Shown: positions 1 to 41,079, numbered from the stretch's first letter. The stretch: 64,000 bases of DNA from Diadophis punctatus similis (GCA_023053685.1 JALIGW010000013.1:17940501-18004500), one strand, 5' to 3'. Notes: generated by a model not told the origin, from the letters alone. Numbers and translations: made by a program.

Positions 1-899
1 GCTTTTTCTTTTATCTTAATTCTGATAAGCAAATATGGACGATGGGTAATCATCATATCTTTACCACTTCTACTGAATCCGGTGTAAACTATCCCTGCCA
101 ATAATAATAACAATATTTCTAAATTAACAGAGTTGTAGCGATCTTAATTACTTGAGTATGAAGTCACTACGCTGTCAGCTCTTGCTCTCCTTTTCAACAA
201 TTATATGGCCAGTGTAATAAAATGAGACAAGATATTATGTTTACCCAGTTTATACCATGATAGATTCCTATAAAAATGGATTTAGTTATTAGAACATATA
301 TTGCTATTTAGTTAATTTAAAATTATTGATAATTTCTCCTAAAATAACTAAATTCCTAATCATGAACTAACAATGACCTACCAGATTCTCTCCCTCATTC
401 TGTATTAGATTTATCAGATTTACTCTGAGATGCATAACTATAAATCTAAAGCTGAAAAGGTTCCATATGTTTCTGCTTAGAGGATCAGTATGAATTTCAG
501 GTCATTTAATGAGCTAGTTCCAACAAGAAAAGCCAAAGATATCCTAGAAAGAATGTGAGAGGGACATCTACTTTAGCAAATGCCACTCTTTGGATGGGTA
601 GTCTTCAGTTGGAGGCATTGGAGGAAAAGTAGGCAAGAAGCCAACTATGCAAAAACAGCATCCATAGTCTTCACGATCTCCTTGCTCAAATGTTAGACTG
701 AGGACCCTCTCAGAAAAGCATTTGGGCCTCACTGCTCCAGGAAAAAACCTGGACTCTCTCAGTTGTACATGGTCCTCACCATTTATTCCCAGAGCTTCTG
801 AGACTGAGGCACAGAGATAGACATGGTTTTCTGGAGCAGCTGACTACTTCAGTGCCTTTTTGAACCTTCAGAACAAGACTGTGAAGCAAGTAGTGGTGT
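1..899. other. No recognisable feature (AT-rich)
   Basis: No coding exon, repeat family or RNA gene is seen. If upstream CRACDL 5' UTR exons exist, this and the stretch to 6241 would be in an intron. Confidence 0.5.
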
Positions 900-1187
900 C
901 AGAGTTGGGTTCCTGCCGGTTCGGACAGGTTCTATAGAACTGGTAGTGGGAATTTTCCCCCACTCGCTGAACCGGCAGAGATGGCCGGCTTGACATGCCA
1001 CCGAATCGGCTCTCTCAGCAGCGCCATAGGCAGTGCCATCTTGTTTTTTGCTTTTGTGCACGCGCAGAAGCTTTTTTTTTGCTTCTGAACATGTGCAGAA
1101 GCTGGGTTTTTAGCACTGTGCATGTGCGTGCCCGTGCGGCACATGAGGAAGTGAACTGGCAGCAAGGTAAGTCAGAACCCACCCCTG
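900..1187. mobile_element. hAT MITE (CAGRGGTGGGTT family)
   Basis: It starts CAGAGTTGGGTTCCTGCC and ends AGAACCCACCCCTG. The flanking 8-mers AGTGGTGT (892-899) and AGTGATGT (1188-1195) agree at seven of eight bases. A splice donor AAG/GTAAGT lies at 1164-1172. Confidence 0.85.
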
Positions 1188-1195
1188 AGTGATGT

Positions 1196-2194
1196 GGTCC
1201 CAATCTATTGTTTGAGACCTGCCACCTCATGTCTAGTTCTGCAATTGTTTCCGTACCAGTCTACCATAAACCCTGGGAGGAGGGTGAGAGGGAGGAGGAG
1301 CACTTGGGAGGAGAGGGAAAGTTAAGAAAGTGAAGGTGCCTGGCAAGACAGCATTTCAAGATCACTCTGTGATGAGAAGAATGCAGCTGCAAGCCAGCCT
1401 AGAATCAGAGCGGCCGTTTCCAAAACATCTTTGAAATTGATTGGACAGTGGGGCACCAGCAACGGGAAGTGCTTAAGTGGGAAAAAAGGTTTCATTTAGG
1501 GTTTTGGCACGCAAATTTCAGTTCCGGCTTTGCACTACTGTATTTCACTTGGCTTCTAGTAAACTATACCTTTCTCAACCTGATGATGTTAAGGATCGTT
1601 TTTACTTAGAAGCCTAAGGTGAGGCAGGTCTGACATTTCGAGAAAAAATGTTAGTGGGAACTCAGATTGCTTTCAGTAAATGCTTCCATGAGACAGAGGT
1701 TTTACTTGCATGAGTGGGGAAGCATTAAGAGAGAGAAATTAGGATGTCTCTACTTACATGTGTTTGCTTATAAAATTAATTCAGTGATGAGCATTGTTTC
1801 AGCATTATGATGCAATAAAAATTAAATTAAATTTTAAGATTTTTGTGATTATAAGTAATCCTTGAAATACATGTAATTCTCATGAGTAAAGGTGTTTAAA
1901 AATAAAGACACAATAAATGTTACCAGATAAGAAGCCTTACTTCTTAGGATCTACTGCACTGAAGATGTTACCTGCTATGATAATGACAAATTTTCAACCC
2001 AAAACATTCACTCAGAGAATTCTAACAGCACAATCTGCCAACTCTGAGATACATATGTTCTCTTATTATCTCTACTGCACTAATCCATTGGTGAAAAAAA
2101 AACATTGAAAATATTAGTTATTTTATATAATTCAACTGATATATCATATGTAGGAATTTGGAATATTTTGAAAGTGTTATATACAGTATATATA
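1196..2194. other. No recognisable feature
   Basis: Unique-looking AT-rich sequence without an exon or a known repeat. The stretches at 2346-2815 and 3666-4837 are the same. Confidence 0.5.
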
Positions 2195-2345
2195 CACGTG
2201 GTCCTCAACTTACAACAGTTCATTTACCACTTCAAGTTACAATGGAACTGAAAAAAAGTAACTTATGACAATTGTTCACAGTCACAACCATTGCAGCATC
2301 ACCATGGTCATATGGTTGAAATCCAGATGCTTGGCATTTGCTATA
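2195..2345. mobile_element. Tigger-like element, partial
   Basis: GTGGTCCTCAACTTACAACA, CAATGGAACTGAAAAAAAGT and CATTGCAGCATCACCATGGT match the left half of the 14.7 kb element. No right terminus is found. Confidence 0.65.
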
Positions 2346-2815
2346 TTTTTATAGCATATATGTATATTATAGCATATACAGATGCTATATTTTTATTAGA
2401 AGTCAAGTGTATTGCAGTAATGAACAGCCAGAACTGAGATCCACATGCCAAAATCCCTATGTTATACTTTCCCCTCCTTTCCCCTCGTCAACTGCCTTTC
2501 ATTTCCCAACCCAAGGTAACCAATTAAAATCTTGCAAACTAAGTTCCTAATGGTCAGTTCAGTGTGCTCTGGCATGCCGCTCCCTCCTTCTTCCAGCTGG
2601 GGACCTTGAAGCAGCTTCTCAAGAAGACACAGCAACTACTTTAAATTTCCCAAGCATACCCCTCCTTCATCTTCCTTCTCCATAGTTAATGGGAGACTGT
2701 CACCACGTATCAGCAAAGCACAAGCAAGTATGGGGAGGCAGCTGACAGTGTGCCATATAATCCCTTTTTAAAATTGAAAACAGATTTTTTTAAAAAAAAT
2801 CACATATTTAATTGG

Positions 2816-3665
2816 TATTTATTAATTTAAATGTTTTATACAGCTGCCCATCTTATAACCAACTTTGGACAGCTATCAATTAGAAGTTAAAACAACATAC
2901 AAAACCATATTAAAATTATAAAACTAGCTATATTAAAATACTGAAAACAACAAAAACCTGGTGCCAAGTCAAACTTCAGATGTACAGCTATCTAACCTTA
3001 GCTGAGAGCCTGGGGAAAAAGCCAGATCTTCAATGCTTTATGAAGGCTAGGAGGATAGAGACCTCCTGAACTTCATGGGGCAGAATGTTATGGAGATTCA
3101 CAATCATCCAGGTCATGGTTGTCCCAAAGATGCTTTTCAAAAGGCAGCTGGACTTCCTTGATTATTTTTTTCCTTGAAAATATTTCACTTCTCATCCAAG
3201 AAGCTTCTTCAATACTCACTTTTTCAAAAACTGAAGAAGCTTCTTGGATGAGAAACAAAACGTTTTCAAGGGGGGGAAAAAACCCAAGAAATTCAGTTGC
3301 CTTTTGAAAAGCACCTTGGGACATTCATGGGGCAGACTGCTCCATAGGGCAGGGGCTGCCACAGAAATGGCACATTTCCTAGCTCCCATCTTATGGCAAT
3401 ATTTAGGGGAAGGGATTAGGAGCATCCTCATCCTATCTGATCTAGTAGGATGGGTAGGTGTCCTTAGGGAAAGAGGGCCCCACAAATAATGTAGCTCTGT
3501 GTCATATAGGGCTTTAAAGGTAAGAAGCATCAGCTTGAATTACACCCAGAAAGAGGAAGCCATTGCAGCTTGCACAACAAAGATGTTACATGGGCAAACC
3601 TAGGAGCCTTCATTACCATGCCTAGTGCTGCATTCTGGACCAGTTGAAATTTCCAGGTGGTCTCG
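2816..3665 (-). mobile_element. Old L2-like LINE 3' region with a foldback insertion
   Basis: Segments at about 2820-3085 and 3330-3660 match the tail of the LINE at 44865-45555, for example GGGCTTTAAAGGTAA and GCTGCATTCTGGACCAGTTG. The element is heavily decayed. The foldback at 3088-3328 interrupts it. Confidence 0.6.
3088..3328. repeat. Imperfect foldback repeat
   Basis: The two halves pair around about 3222: TTCTCATCCAAGAAGCTTCT on one arm and its complement on the other, ending in TTCAAAAGGCA and TGCCTTTTGAAAAGCACC. The outer text resembles tails I associate with Penelope-like elements, but that is weak. Confidence 0.5.
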
Positions 3666-4837
3666 ATTTAAATATACAGTATATATACTGTAATTTCTTA
3701 CTTAATAAAACCAAGTTTGCTTTACAGTTTAACAACAGAGAAAATAGAATGCCATCTAGAATAGGATTTCAAGCCATTCCAGTAAGAGAAGAGAGCTCTA
3801 TGGCACCATAAGAATGCTATATGAATATTTTAGCATTATGCTCCATGTTAATAAACTCCAGCTTGTTCAGCTTTGTGTTAGATCCTTGGGGATTACGTCA
3901 GATGAGGAAATGTGTTTATCACATAGTGGTTATTGTTAAAGTCAAATAAGCTTGGCTGCTGCCTAGAATTACTTCAGCAAGTTGAGATTGTTTTCATTTC
4001 ATAGATAATGTCTCCCAGGGAAGTTAGTAATGTTTGCTGTTGAAAGTCAGAGGACAGGGAGATTTTGCCTGCTATAGTACCCCCATTTAGTCAAAATGTA
4101 TCTTCTCTTCAAAGGATATCTAAGCTCTTTTATATTCCAATTCCAATTCCAATTGGCAATTAACGATAAACTAAATGTGAAACACACCAATGAACACCCC
4201 AATATTTCCATAGATGAAGAATAAAAATAATGTGCAATAATTTTTTTCAAAAAGCAACTTTGCTGAAAAACATTAAGCAAAAAAAGGAAAAAGAAATAAA
4301 AAACATTTGGTGAAAGTAATAAATAGTAAAAATAATAAAAACCTTGAAAAATAAAGAATAAAAATATACAAGAAAAGAGAAAGAAGCAAGAAAAATCACC
4401 CGCCAGAAGTTTAAGGGAAAATTTAATCATTTTTTGTCATGCATCATTAAAAAGCTTATATTTGCAAAAAGTCTGTGGCAGCAGCTCTGGAAAAATAATT
4501 ATTTTCTTGCTGTTCTACGAAAGCTTCTACTTGTTAAATAAATGCAGAATATGGTTCTGTTTGTAGATCTTTAAAGTCTGCTGAGAATGCTGAACATTGT
4601 GTATCTTCTTTGAAAGTCAGTTAAGAGTTGTATTCCTTTCTTCCTTCTTGGCATGGCCATGTAACCTGTTGCTAGGATGGCTAAAGTGAAGGCTCATTAG
4701 TAGCACTGTCAAGATAAATTACAAGTTAGACATTTGAAATGTATTGCCCAAGATATAGGACCCCAGAATCTGGCATAAAATTAGAAACAGATGCCTAGCA
4801 GAAAGATGATAAGGTGAAACCCAAGCTTTGTTTGTTT

Positions 4838-5058
4838 ATTTGTTTTGTTTCCTGTCTTTATTATTTTTACAAATAATTCACCTTCCTCCTCCTATTTTCC
4901 CCGACAACAACTACTATGTGAAGTGGATTAGGCTGAGAAAAATGACTGGCCCAAAATCACCCAACTAAATTTCATGGCTAAGGCACAACTTGAACTCACA
5001 GTTTCCCATTTCATAGCCTGGAGTCTTAACTACTAACTAGATCAACGTGGCTCTAATT
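4838..5058 (-). mobile_element. tRNA-derived SINE (Sauria-SINE-like), antisense, decayed
   Basis: It is similar to the 46.3 kb copy: ATGACTGGCCCAAAATCACC and CACAACTTGAACTCACAGTT mark the body on the + strand, and T-rich text at the left is the tail. Confidence 0.6.
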
Positions 5059-5109
5059 ATTTTTTTAAAATTGTAATATTTGAGGCTATGCTGTTCCTTG
5101 CCTTTTAAC

Positions 5110-6075
5110 CACACCCCAGAGCGATGGCATTCAGGGAAAAACTGTCCTTGTGTCAAATTGTCTTGGTGTGCAGTGCCCTATAGCGTCGTTTTGAGGGTAG
5201 AAGTTGAAACAATTTATGTCCAGGATGCGAGGGGTTTGTAGATATTTTCACAGCCCTCTTTTTGACTCGTGCAGTATACACGTCCTCAATGGAAGGCAGG
5301 TTGGTAGCAATTGTTTTTGCTGCAGTTTTAATTATCTGTTGAAGTCTGTGTCTATCTTGTTTGGTTGCAGAGCCAAACCAGACAGTTATAGAGGTGCAGA
5401 TGACAGACTCAATAATTCCTCTGTAGAACTGAGTCGGCAGCTCCTTGGGCAGTTTGAGCTTTCTGAGTTGGTGCAGAAAGAACATTCTTTGTTGTGCTTT
5501 TTTGATGACGTTTTTGATGTTAGGTGTCCATTTTAAGTCTTGAGATATGATAGAACCTAGAAACTTGAAGGTCTCTACTGTTGATACTGTATTGTCTAGT
5601 ATTGTAAAAGGTGGTAGTGTAGCAGGGTTTCTCCTAAAATCTACCACCATTTCTACAGTTTTGAGTGTATTTAGTTCAAGATTGTTCTGATTGCACCACA
5701 AGGCTAGTTGTTCAACCTCCCGTCTGTATGCAGATTCATCATTATCTTGAATGAGACCAATCACTGTTGTATCATCTGCAAACTTCAGTAATTTAAGAGA
5801 GGGATCTTTTGAGATGCAGTCATTGGTGTATAGAGAGAAGAGAAGTAGAGAGAGCACACAGTCTTGGGGGGCTCCTGTGCTAATTGTACAGGTATCTGAT
5901 GTAATTTTGCCTAGCTTCACCTGCTGCTTCCTGTCTGTTAGGAAGCTTATGATCCATTTACAAGTGTGGTCAGGTACAGCTAGCTGATTTAGTTTAGTTA
6001 GAAGAATATCTGGAATGATGGTATTGAATGCTGAGCTGAAGTCTACAAAGAGGACCCTTCCTCTTTGTAGATTTT
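5110..6075 (-). mobile_element. CR1-L3-type LINE fragment, reverse transcriptase region
   Basis: The minus strand encodes RT: motif A FVDFSSAFNTI (reading in from about 6050), motif B STGAPQDCVLS and the catalytic motif FADDT. The main open segment is 5153-5920. It is truncated at both ends; the 3' tail seen in the copies at 19.4 and 23.2 kb (TTATTGGCCAAGTG...) is missing. The 5' edge ends in a 13-nt hairpin (6042-6054 with 6059-6071). It lies antisense, just upstream of the first CRACDL coding exon. Confidence 0.85.
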
Positions 6076-6256
6076 AAAAATCCTTTTTAAAAATATGACC
6101 AGGATTTGGTCACTGAATGGGACTCTGACTAAGGTTCATAGCTGATAAAGTGAATGTGGTCAGGAGTAAGAAGTAGGTATTGTCAATTAAAAAAAACATG
6201 CATTCAACTTTCAAATGTTACTTTTTATGTTTCTATGTTAGAGACAACTACAGTGT

Positions 6257-34566
<28,310 letters not shown>

Positions 34567-35469
34567 ATAAATAACTTTGTACTGTTTTACGCATCCACAT
34601 CAGCACTCATCAGTGGATCAAATGTTTTAGTAAAACAAAAATGTTGATTTTGCAAGCTAAACTGATTGAACTGATAAGGATAATAAACCTATGGTGCACC
34701 AAAGAGGCCACAATGCAAGAGTTTCGGAAGAGTCATCACATTTGTACAGTGCTACAAGAGAATTCTTGAAAATGTCTGCAAGCAATTTAGCTTTGGCAAG
34801 AATTTGTTGAGATGAAAAATATTGCTTACTGTGTTTCCTTTCATTTTTTTCACCCATAAAATGTTATGCCATGAATATTGTTAGAAGATTAACTAAAATT
34901 AGGTAACTGTTCCTTTAATACAGTGAGAATAATTGTCCAATCAAAATGTCTTTGCTGAGATATACAATTACAGCAGACTAGAACAAGAATATCTTTTCAG
35001 ATATACGGGAAAACATTTTAATGCAATCAATCGAATGAATGAAAATGAAAGAAACAGGTTTTAATAATTGTTTCTTAAAATGGAGTTGGAGATTAGCTAA
35101 GATGCCTGTGGTTTAGATCCCTACCTTTTCCAATAGATGAAAACTTATATACTTATTAATTAACCCTAACCCATCATTTGAACCAGCAATATTAGATGAC
35201 TATTCTCCTGTTTCCAATTTTCTCTATTTAGAGCAGGTTCTTAAGCTGGTGGATCCTATGGGAAACCCTAGAAGAAACGGCTTATCTGAGTCTTTTTTTC
35301 AGTTCGATTTCAGACCTTGATATGTTCTGAAACCACACTGATACTTCTTGTGGGACTGAAATAAGGGTAGTGCAATGTTCTGGCCCTGCTAGATCTCTCT
35401 GTAGCTTCTGGCAACATAAATCATGGCATTGTCATCAACCACTGCCTGGAGTTGGGAGTGGGAGACACT

Positions 35470-35754
35470 CAGGGGTGAAATTCAGCAGATTCTGACAGGT
35501 TCTGGAGAACTGGTAGCAGAAATTTTGAGTAGTTCGGAGAACCGGCAAATACCACCTCTGCCTGGCCCCAGAGTAGAGTGGGAATGGAGATTTTGCAATA
35601 TCCTTTCCCCAGAAGTGGGGAGGGAAAGGGGATTTTGCAGTATCCTTCCCCTGGAGTGGGGTGGGAATGGAGATTTTGCAGTATCCTTCCCCTGCCACGC
35701 CCACCAAGCCACGGCCACAGAACCGGTAGGGAAAAATTTTGAATTTCACCCCTG
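35470..35754. mobile_element. hAT MITE in the CRACDL 3' UTR
   Basis: Termini CAGGGGTGAAATTCAGC and GAATTTCACCCCTG have a perfect 8-bp duplication GAGACACT (35462-35469 and 35755-35762). The middle has three near-copies of a short unit (GATTTTGCAGTATCCTTCCC). Confidence 0.92.
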
Positions 35755-36141
35755 GAGACACTATTTTATATAAATCAACTAATCTTTGCTTATTTTGTAG
35801 AAATGCTATTGAATGAAAATTATTAACAGTTGGGCTATTGTTTGACTCTTCTTGCCTTTCAAGCAATTTAAGGTACTATATATCGAGATATCCATGCATA
35901 GTGAAAAGTGCTAGATCACTTTTGGACTGAAAGCTTTATTTTATTATGTATTATATTAACCATTCCCATTTTTTGCATTGCATACAAGTAATGATATCTT
36001 TCTTATTCTAGCTTTCATCCCTATAACATGATAATTTCTCATGTTAAAGTTTTTTGTGACTTATTTCCCAGTAGTTGCATTTGGAATTGTAGCCTATTGT
36101 TTTAACATCTGAATTTGTTTTAATATTGTGTAGAGAACTGT

Positions 36142-36147
36142 AATAAA
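36142..36147 (+). terminator. CRACDL: Candidate CRACDL poly(A) signal (AATAAA)
   Basis: A canonical AATAAA with a GT-rich region (CTTGTGTG ... GATTGTTGTC) just downstream. An alternative AATAAA lies at 34682-34687. Confidence 0.5.
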
Positions 36148-36262
36148 TTTTTAGTCCAAAATACCTTGTGTGAACAACGTTGATTGTTGTCTTGCTTCAG
36201 GTTTCAAACTCATAACATAGTTGCTAGGTGAGAATAGCAATTTACTCAAGGCTGAATAGATA

Positions 36263-36732
36263 CTGTATTTTTCGGAGTATAAGACGCACCTTAGTTTTGG
36301 GGGAGGAAAATAGGGGGGGAAATCTACCTATCAGGTATTCATCTGGCTAGTGTCCTTAGTCTGTTCAGCTTCAGCACATTATTTTATCCCCTGGTTAGGG
36401 CTGAAAAAACCTTTTTCAGAGAAGTAGGAATGAAAACAAGCCTGCAAAGACTTAGGGCAGGAAAAACTACTTCGGAGGGAGTAGGAATTAAAAAAATGCT
36501 GCAAGCCGGTAAGATCGTTAGCACCTCCTTAAGGCTGAAAAGATCTTTTTCAGAGGAGTAGGAATGAAAACAAGCCTGCAAAGAGGAGTAGGAAGCTGGG
36601 AAGATCGTTAGCACCTCCTTAGGGCTGGGAAAAAAAGCTTCGGAAAAGCTACATTTGGAGTATAAGACGCACCCAAATTTTCAGCCTCTTTTGGGGAGGA
36701 AAAAGGTGCGTCTTATACTCTGAAAAATACAG
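36263..36732. mobile_element. CCGTATTTTTCGG DNA element
   Basis: Left end CTGTATTTTTCGGAGTATAA and right end CTTATACTCTGAAAAATACAG with TA flanks. It has the same internal repeat unit, in fewer copies than at 33.0 kb. It starts about 100 bp past the CRACDL poly(A) signal. Confidence 0.88.
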
Positions 36733-39065
36733 TAACAGAGAGACAAAGAAAGGAATGTAAATCAAAACAGAGTCTCTGGGAAAAAAAGCTTGCCAGGGTA
36801 ATTTTGCTTTCAGCAGGAACATGGGAGTAGTCGAAATCTAGTGCAATTTTGAGATTCTACTGTGAGTCATGATTGACTGAAGACCTCTCTGTGAATGAGC
36901 AGTAATGACAACTGCTGTGTAGAATGAAAGATGGGGAGTAGAAAGTCTCCAGAGAAGAAGAATGGAAGATCACCCACAGGGGCTCTGAATGGCAGCTCTT
37001 CATGAGGAGATCATAAAAGAGCAGACACCTGGTCTGAGGACCAGAAGCCAAGGGAGATGACAACTTTGCTTGCAGCAGAAGTGACGCTTTTAATAAGGAT
37101 ACCAAGCCAGCCAAATTCGTTTTCTAGATATGTTTGGAAATGTTCAATTTAACTATTTTATGGATAATAGAGGCCTTCAAAATGGGGAGCTTATTTTTAA
37201 CACCTGGTGAATTTTACCTTGTTCTTTGGATTTAAGAAATGTTTAAGAGTTAAAATATAATAATATACAATTGGCAAAAAAAATGGTTTTGTTTGTTTTT
37301 CAAATTGCAAAAATAAAAAAAATAGTGGCAGGACAAATTAATGTGGACATGAAAATCATCCAAGTAGACCTGGTTACTGCATTTAATTGAATGAAATCAT
37401 ATTTGTTGATCCTGCACCTGTGGGAAAATGCTAGGATGAAGAGGAAGAGAAAAACATCTGGTTGACAAAAAACAAAAGGATTTGTTTTAAGAAAGTTGTA
37501 AATGGACTGGGAGACCAGAGAGATTTGAAATATTGGTTATTTGTACTGTAAATTATGAAAAACAACTATATAATTAAATAATATACTCATGGGAAACAAC
37601 TGAAATGGAACTAAACCTGCCCATATTAACAACTGAGGCCTGATGAAGGTTGCAAATAGACACTAGAAGGAACTAAAAGAGCAGGCAGAAAAATGTTAAA
37701 ATAGCCAATTTCATATCTTAAAAGAGGGTGTTCAAACCTTTTAAACGAGGCCAAAAACGGGGCACGTGGACAACCCAGGAGACCAAAAAGGGGCCATTTT
37801 TGGCCTCCTAGGGCATCCACACACCCCGTTTTTGGCCTCTCCTGCCTCCAGTAGCACTCTGCAGGCCAAAAATGGGGCACGCAGAAGCCTCCCGGGGTGG
37901 CCACACACCCCATTTTTGGACTCCCCCCCCACCTCCAGTAGCACTCTGCCAGCCATAAATGTTAGCTTTACCTTGTAGTTCCAGCCCGTGGGGCTCACGA
38001 AGATAAGTCTTGTGCTCGGCCAAAGGGCTGATGGGTGGGCAAAGCGATGTGGGCGGGGCAGCCTCGTGGTCCTGTGCGGGCTGGATTAATGGCTTCGGCA
38101 GGCCATATCCGGCCTGTGGGCCATAGTTTGAGGACCCCTGTCTTAAAAAATTTTTTGATAACTGAACTTTTAATAACTAAAATCTTAAAGATTACAGATT
38201 TCAATGGATACATTCTTAGGAAATGATGAGAAAAAATTAAAAAACTTTTCCTTCATATAGATATAGATTTTGAAGGCACGAGAGGCAACAAATAGAGATC
38301 AATGAAATCGGAACATCAAAGACAAATCAGGAAAGGCATCAGGATATGGAACAGCTGCAACAAGAAATCTTTGATGATGCCTCTTTATGTGTTTTATAAA
38401 GTAAGCTGATGAAAAACCCCTCCTAAATGCAAAGATCGATGAAAGATCAAATTCTGCAATGGCGTTGGAATGATTTATAGTTAAGATTGTGAAAAGCTGA
38501 AAGAAGGGATATAAATTTGAACTATTTGATCAGGGATAAAATATTTGTTTAATATTTCTAGTAACTCCTAATGGACTTTTTGTTGAACGAGAACTGTAAA
38601 CATAGGCTATGGGAAGAAAAGTTTTTTTTATCTGTAATTTTAAAAGCATGTTAAAAGTTAGTACATTAGTTTATGCTTGGGTGATGAACGTTGCAAGCCG
38701 CTTCTTTATTTTAGTAGTTGTTGCTTTTTTTCCCTTTTACTTTTGTACTTCTCTTTGAAGCTCTAAAGTAGCTATGCCTTTTTTCAGGTTCATATTGCTG
38801 CTTCAAAATCAAAAGTTCTGCATGCTTATATACTGTATGTAGAGGTGCTTTGCTTGCAGAAACAATCAGGAGCATCTTACAAAAAAGTTTGAAGCTAAAA
38901 ACAAGATGCTGCTTCTGCTGCTTTAATAATCTCTACCCCCAGAATAGCTCTTCTTTCAGAGAATTTTCAGATTGGTAAAGTTCCTGTAGATAATCATTTA
39001 AAAGGCATGATACGCATCTTGCCTGGTAACTTAGAGCTTCCTCTCTTACTGCATTAAACAGTATA
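36733..39065. other. Unassigned, possible old retrotransposon text around a hAT element
   Basis: A-rich segments at about 36750-37715 and 38150-38640 (for example AACAGCTGCAACAAGAAATC) look like LINE remnants but I cannot name the family. The hAT element 37724-38140 sits between them. Confidence 0.3.
37724..38140. mobile_element. hAT element (CAGGGGTCCTCAAAC family)
   Basis: Right end CATAGTTTGAGGACCCCTG; left end diverged (GAGGGTGTTCAAACC). It has a perfect 8-bp duplication TCTTAAAA (37716-37723 and 38141-38148). Confidence 0.88.
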
Positions 39066-39291
39066 TCCAAGGTGGCGCAGCGGTTAGAGTGCAGTACTGC
39101 AGGCCACTTTAGCTGACTGTGATCCGCAGGTCAGCGGTTCAAATCTCACCGGCTCAAGGTTGACTCAGCCTTCCATCTTTCCGAGGTAGGTAAAATGAGG
39201 ACCCAGATTGTTGGGGGCAATATAAATATACATTGCTAACTTGTGTAAACCGCTTAGAGAGTGCTTGCACTGTGAGGCGGTATATAAATCT
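39066..39291 (+). mobile_element. tRNA-derived SINE
   Basis: A-box-like GGTGGCGCAGCGGTTAGAGT and B-box-like GCGGTTCAAATCTC, then a conserved body (GGTTGACTCAGCCTTCCATC) and tail GTAAACCGCTTAGAGAG. It is followed by an AAAT array. Confidence 0.85.
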
Positions 39292-39297
39292 CACAAA

Positions 39298-39372
<75 letters not shown>

Positions 39373-39374
39373 AT
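39292..39374. repeat. (AAAT)n microsatellite at a SINE 3' end
   Basis: About 20 units directly after the tRNA-derived SINE. Confidence 0.97.
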
Positions 39375-39546
39375 CTGTATAGATCTCTGCAAGTTTAAGC
39401 AACAGACCGAAGGTGACGCTTTTCTAAAAGTGATTATTTTGTTAAAGTAATCATTGTGGTTAGATTTGCTACATGTTTAGTACATATATCATGTTTACTA
39501 TCTTTCATTGAGGGGGATTATTTGAACTGTGTAAAGTTAGCACATA

Positions 39547-40029
39547 CCCGTATTTTTCGGAGTATAAGACGCACTGGAGTATAAGACCCACCTTAGTTTT
39601 GGGGGAGGAAAATAGGGGGGGGGGGGAAATCTGCCTACCAGGTATTTATCTGGCTAGCGTCCTTAGTCTAGTCAGCTTCAGCACATTATTTTAATCCCCT
39701 GCTTAGGGCTTAAAAAAACCTCATTCGGAGGGAGTAGCAATGAAAACAAGCCTGCAAAGACTTAGAGCTGGGGAAAAACTTCTTCGGAGGGAGTAGCAAT
39801 GAAAAAATCCTGCAAGCGGGAAGATTGTTAGCACCTCGTTAGGGCTGAAAAAACATTTTCCAGAGGGAGTAGCAATGAAAACAAGCCCGGAAGAGCTGGG
39901 AAGATCGTTAGCACCTCATTAGGGCTGGAAAAAAAAGCTTCGAAAAAGCTACTTCAGAGTATAAGACCACCCAAATTTTCAGCCTCTTTTAGGGGGGGAA
40001 AGGTGCGTCTTATACTCTGAAAAATATGG
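39547..40029. mobile_element. CCGTATTTTTCGG DNA element
   Basis: Left end CCCGTATTTTTCGGAGTATA and right end TTATACTCTGAAAAATATGG. The internal tandem unit is present and diverged. Confidence 0.86.
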
Positions 40030-40793
40030 TAAATATATTAAGTAAAACAACTGAGTTATTAAAAATGTGAGAGAGGGAATTTCTGAATGGCTTTTCAGAA
40101 CAGTTAGCCCTTATATAAGAAGATTGGAATGTTCTTCCCTTTCTCTCTCTTCTGCTTTCAAATTAAAAGACACAAAGCAAATGCCAAACGTGCTTTGAAG
40201 TTAAATAGTGCTTTGATGTTACATTTAAAAACATAAACCATTCAAGTGACCATAGCTACTGTTAACAATCCAGTGTTCAGAACACGAGACTACCACTCCA
40301 TCTCACTGTACACAAAGTGCATAAGAGAGATTACAGAGATTGCTGGTAAATTTCATATCTCTCAATTGACCCACTTTAATAGGAACTTAACTTGGATAAG
40401 AAACTTGTGAGAGAAGTCAGAAGCATGAACGTATTTCTATAGTTTGCTTTAAACCAGTCAAATGCCCTTCATTGGTATATTCCTTTGCTTTTATATAGGC
40501 AAACAAGCGCTATAGTAGGAAACTTACATAAATGCTGGAAAGAGGGGTTTTTTTGCATGAGGGAAAGCAAAAATATATTTTATTGCAAAGATTCACATTT
40601 GCCATTGGATCCTGCCTCCCAATTGCAAACGTAATGTTCTAGGGAGCCATTCTGTCAACATGGAACATCTGACTTGTAATGATAAAGGTCAAATCAGCTC
40701 ATTGATGAGAATTACATGGGAGGGGGGAATTTGTGAAACATTTCACAACATCATTCACTGTTTGAATCTGAACATGCTATTTCTACATAACTC

Positions 40794-41079
40794 CAGAGGT
40801 AGGATTCAGCCGGTTCGGACCAGTTCGAGCAAACCAGTAGTGCTGACCTGCAGGTGTGGGTGGGCCTGCCCACCTGCCTGGGCACAATCCCATCCTATAT
40901 CGCTGTGTTTTGTGATGCCGCACGCTGCACGAGCGAATTGCTGTGTTTTGTGATGCCGCAGGCATGTGCGGATGGAGCACACAAGCAAATTGTCGTGTTT
41001 TGTGATGCAGTGCACAAGGCATGCTCACATTTTTTATTCTGGGCGAACCGGTTGTTAAATTATGTGCAGCCCACCTCTG
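40794..41079. mobile_element. hAT MITE
   Basis: Termini CAGAGGTAGGATTCAGCC and GCAGCCCACCTCTG have a perfect 8-bp duplication CATAACTC (40786-40793 and 41080-41087). Three near-repeats of TGTTTTGTGATGC occur inside. Confidence 0.92.

Larger units (their letters stand above)
34567..36165 (+). other. CRACDL: Probable CRACDL 3' UTR
   Basis: AT-rich sequence follows the stop codon. One AATAAA is at 34682-34687, close to the stop. A stronger candidate is at 36142-36147, followed about 20-40 nt later by a GT-rich stretch, as expected for a cleavage site. The interval includes a complete hAT element (35470-35754). Use of the distal site is inference. Confidence 0.5.

Noticed and set aside
4047..4430. 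A 127-codon minus-strand frame rich in Phe, Leu and Tyr
   Set aside because: It is the translation of an A-rich stretch; no motif supports a real protein.
39066..39291. tRNA gene candidate from the A- and B-box-like motifs
   Set aside because: The sequence continues into a conserved SINE body and tail, and a second copy occurs at 50846; it is a tRNA-derived SINE.
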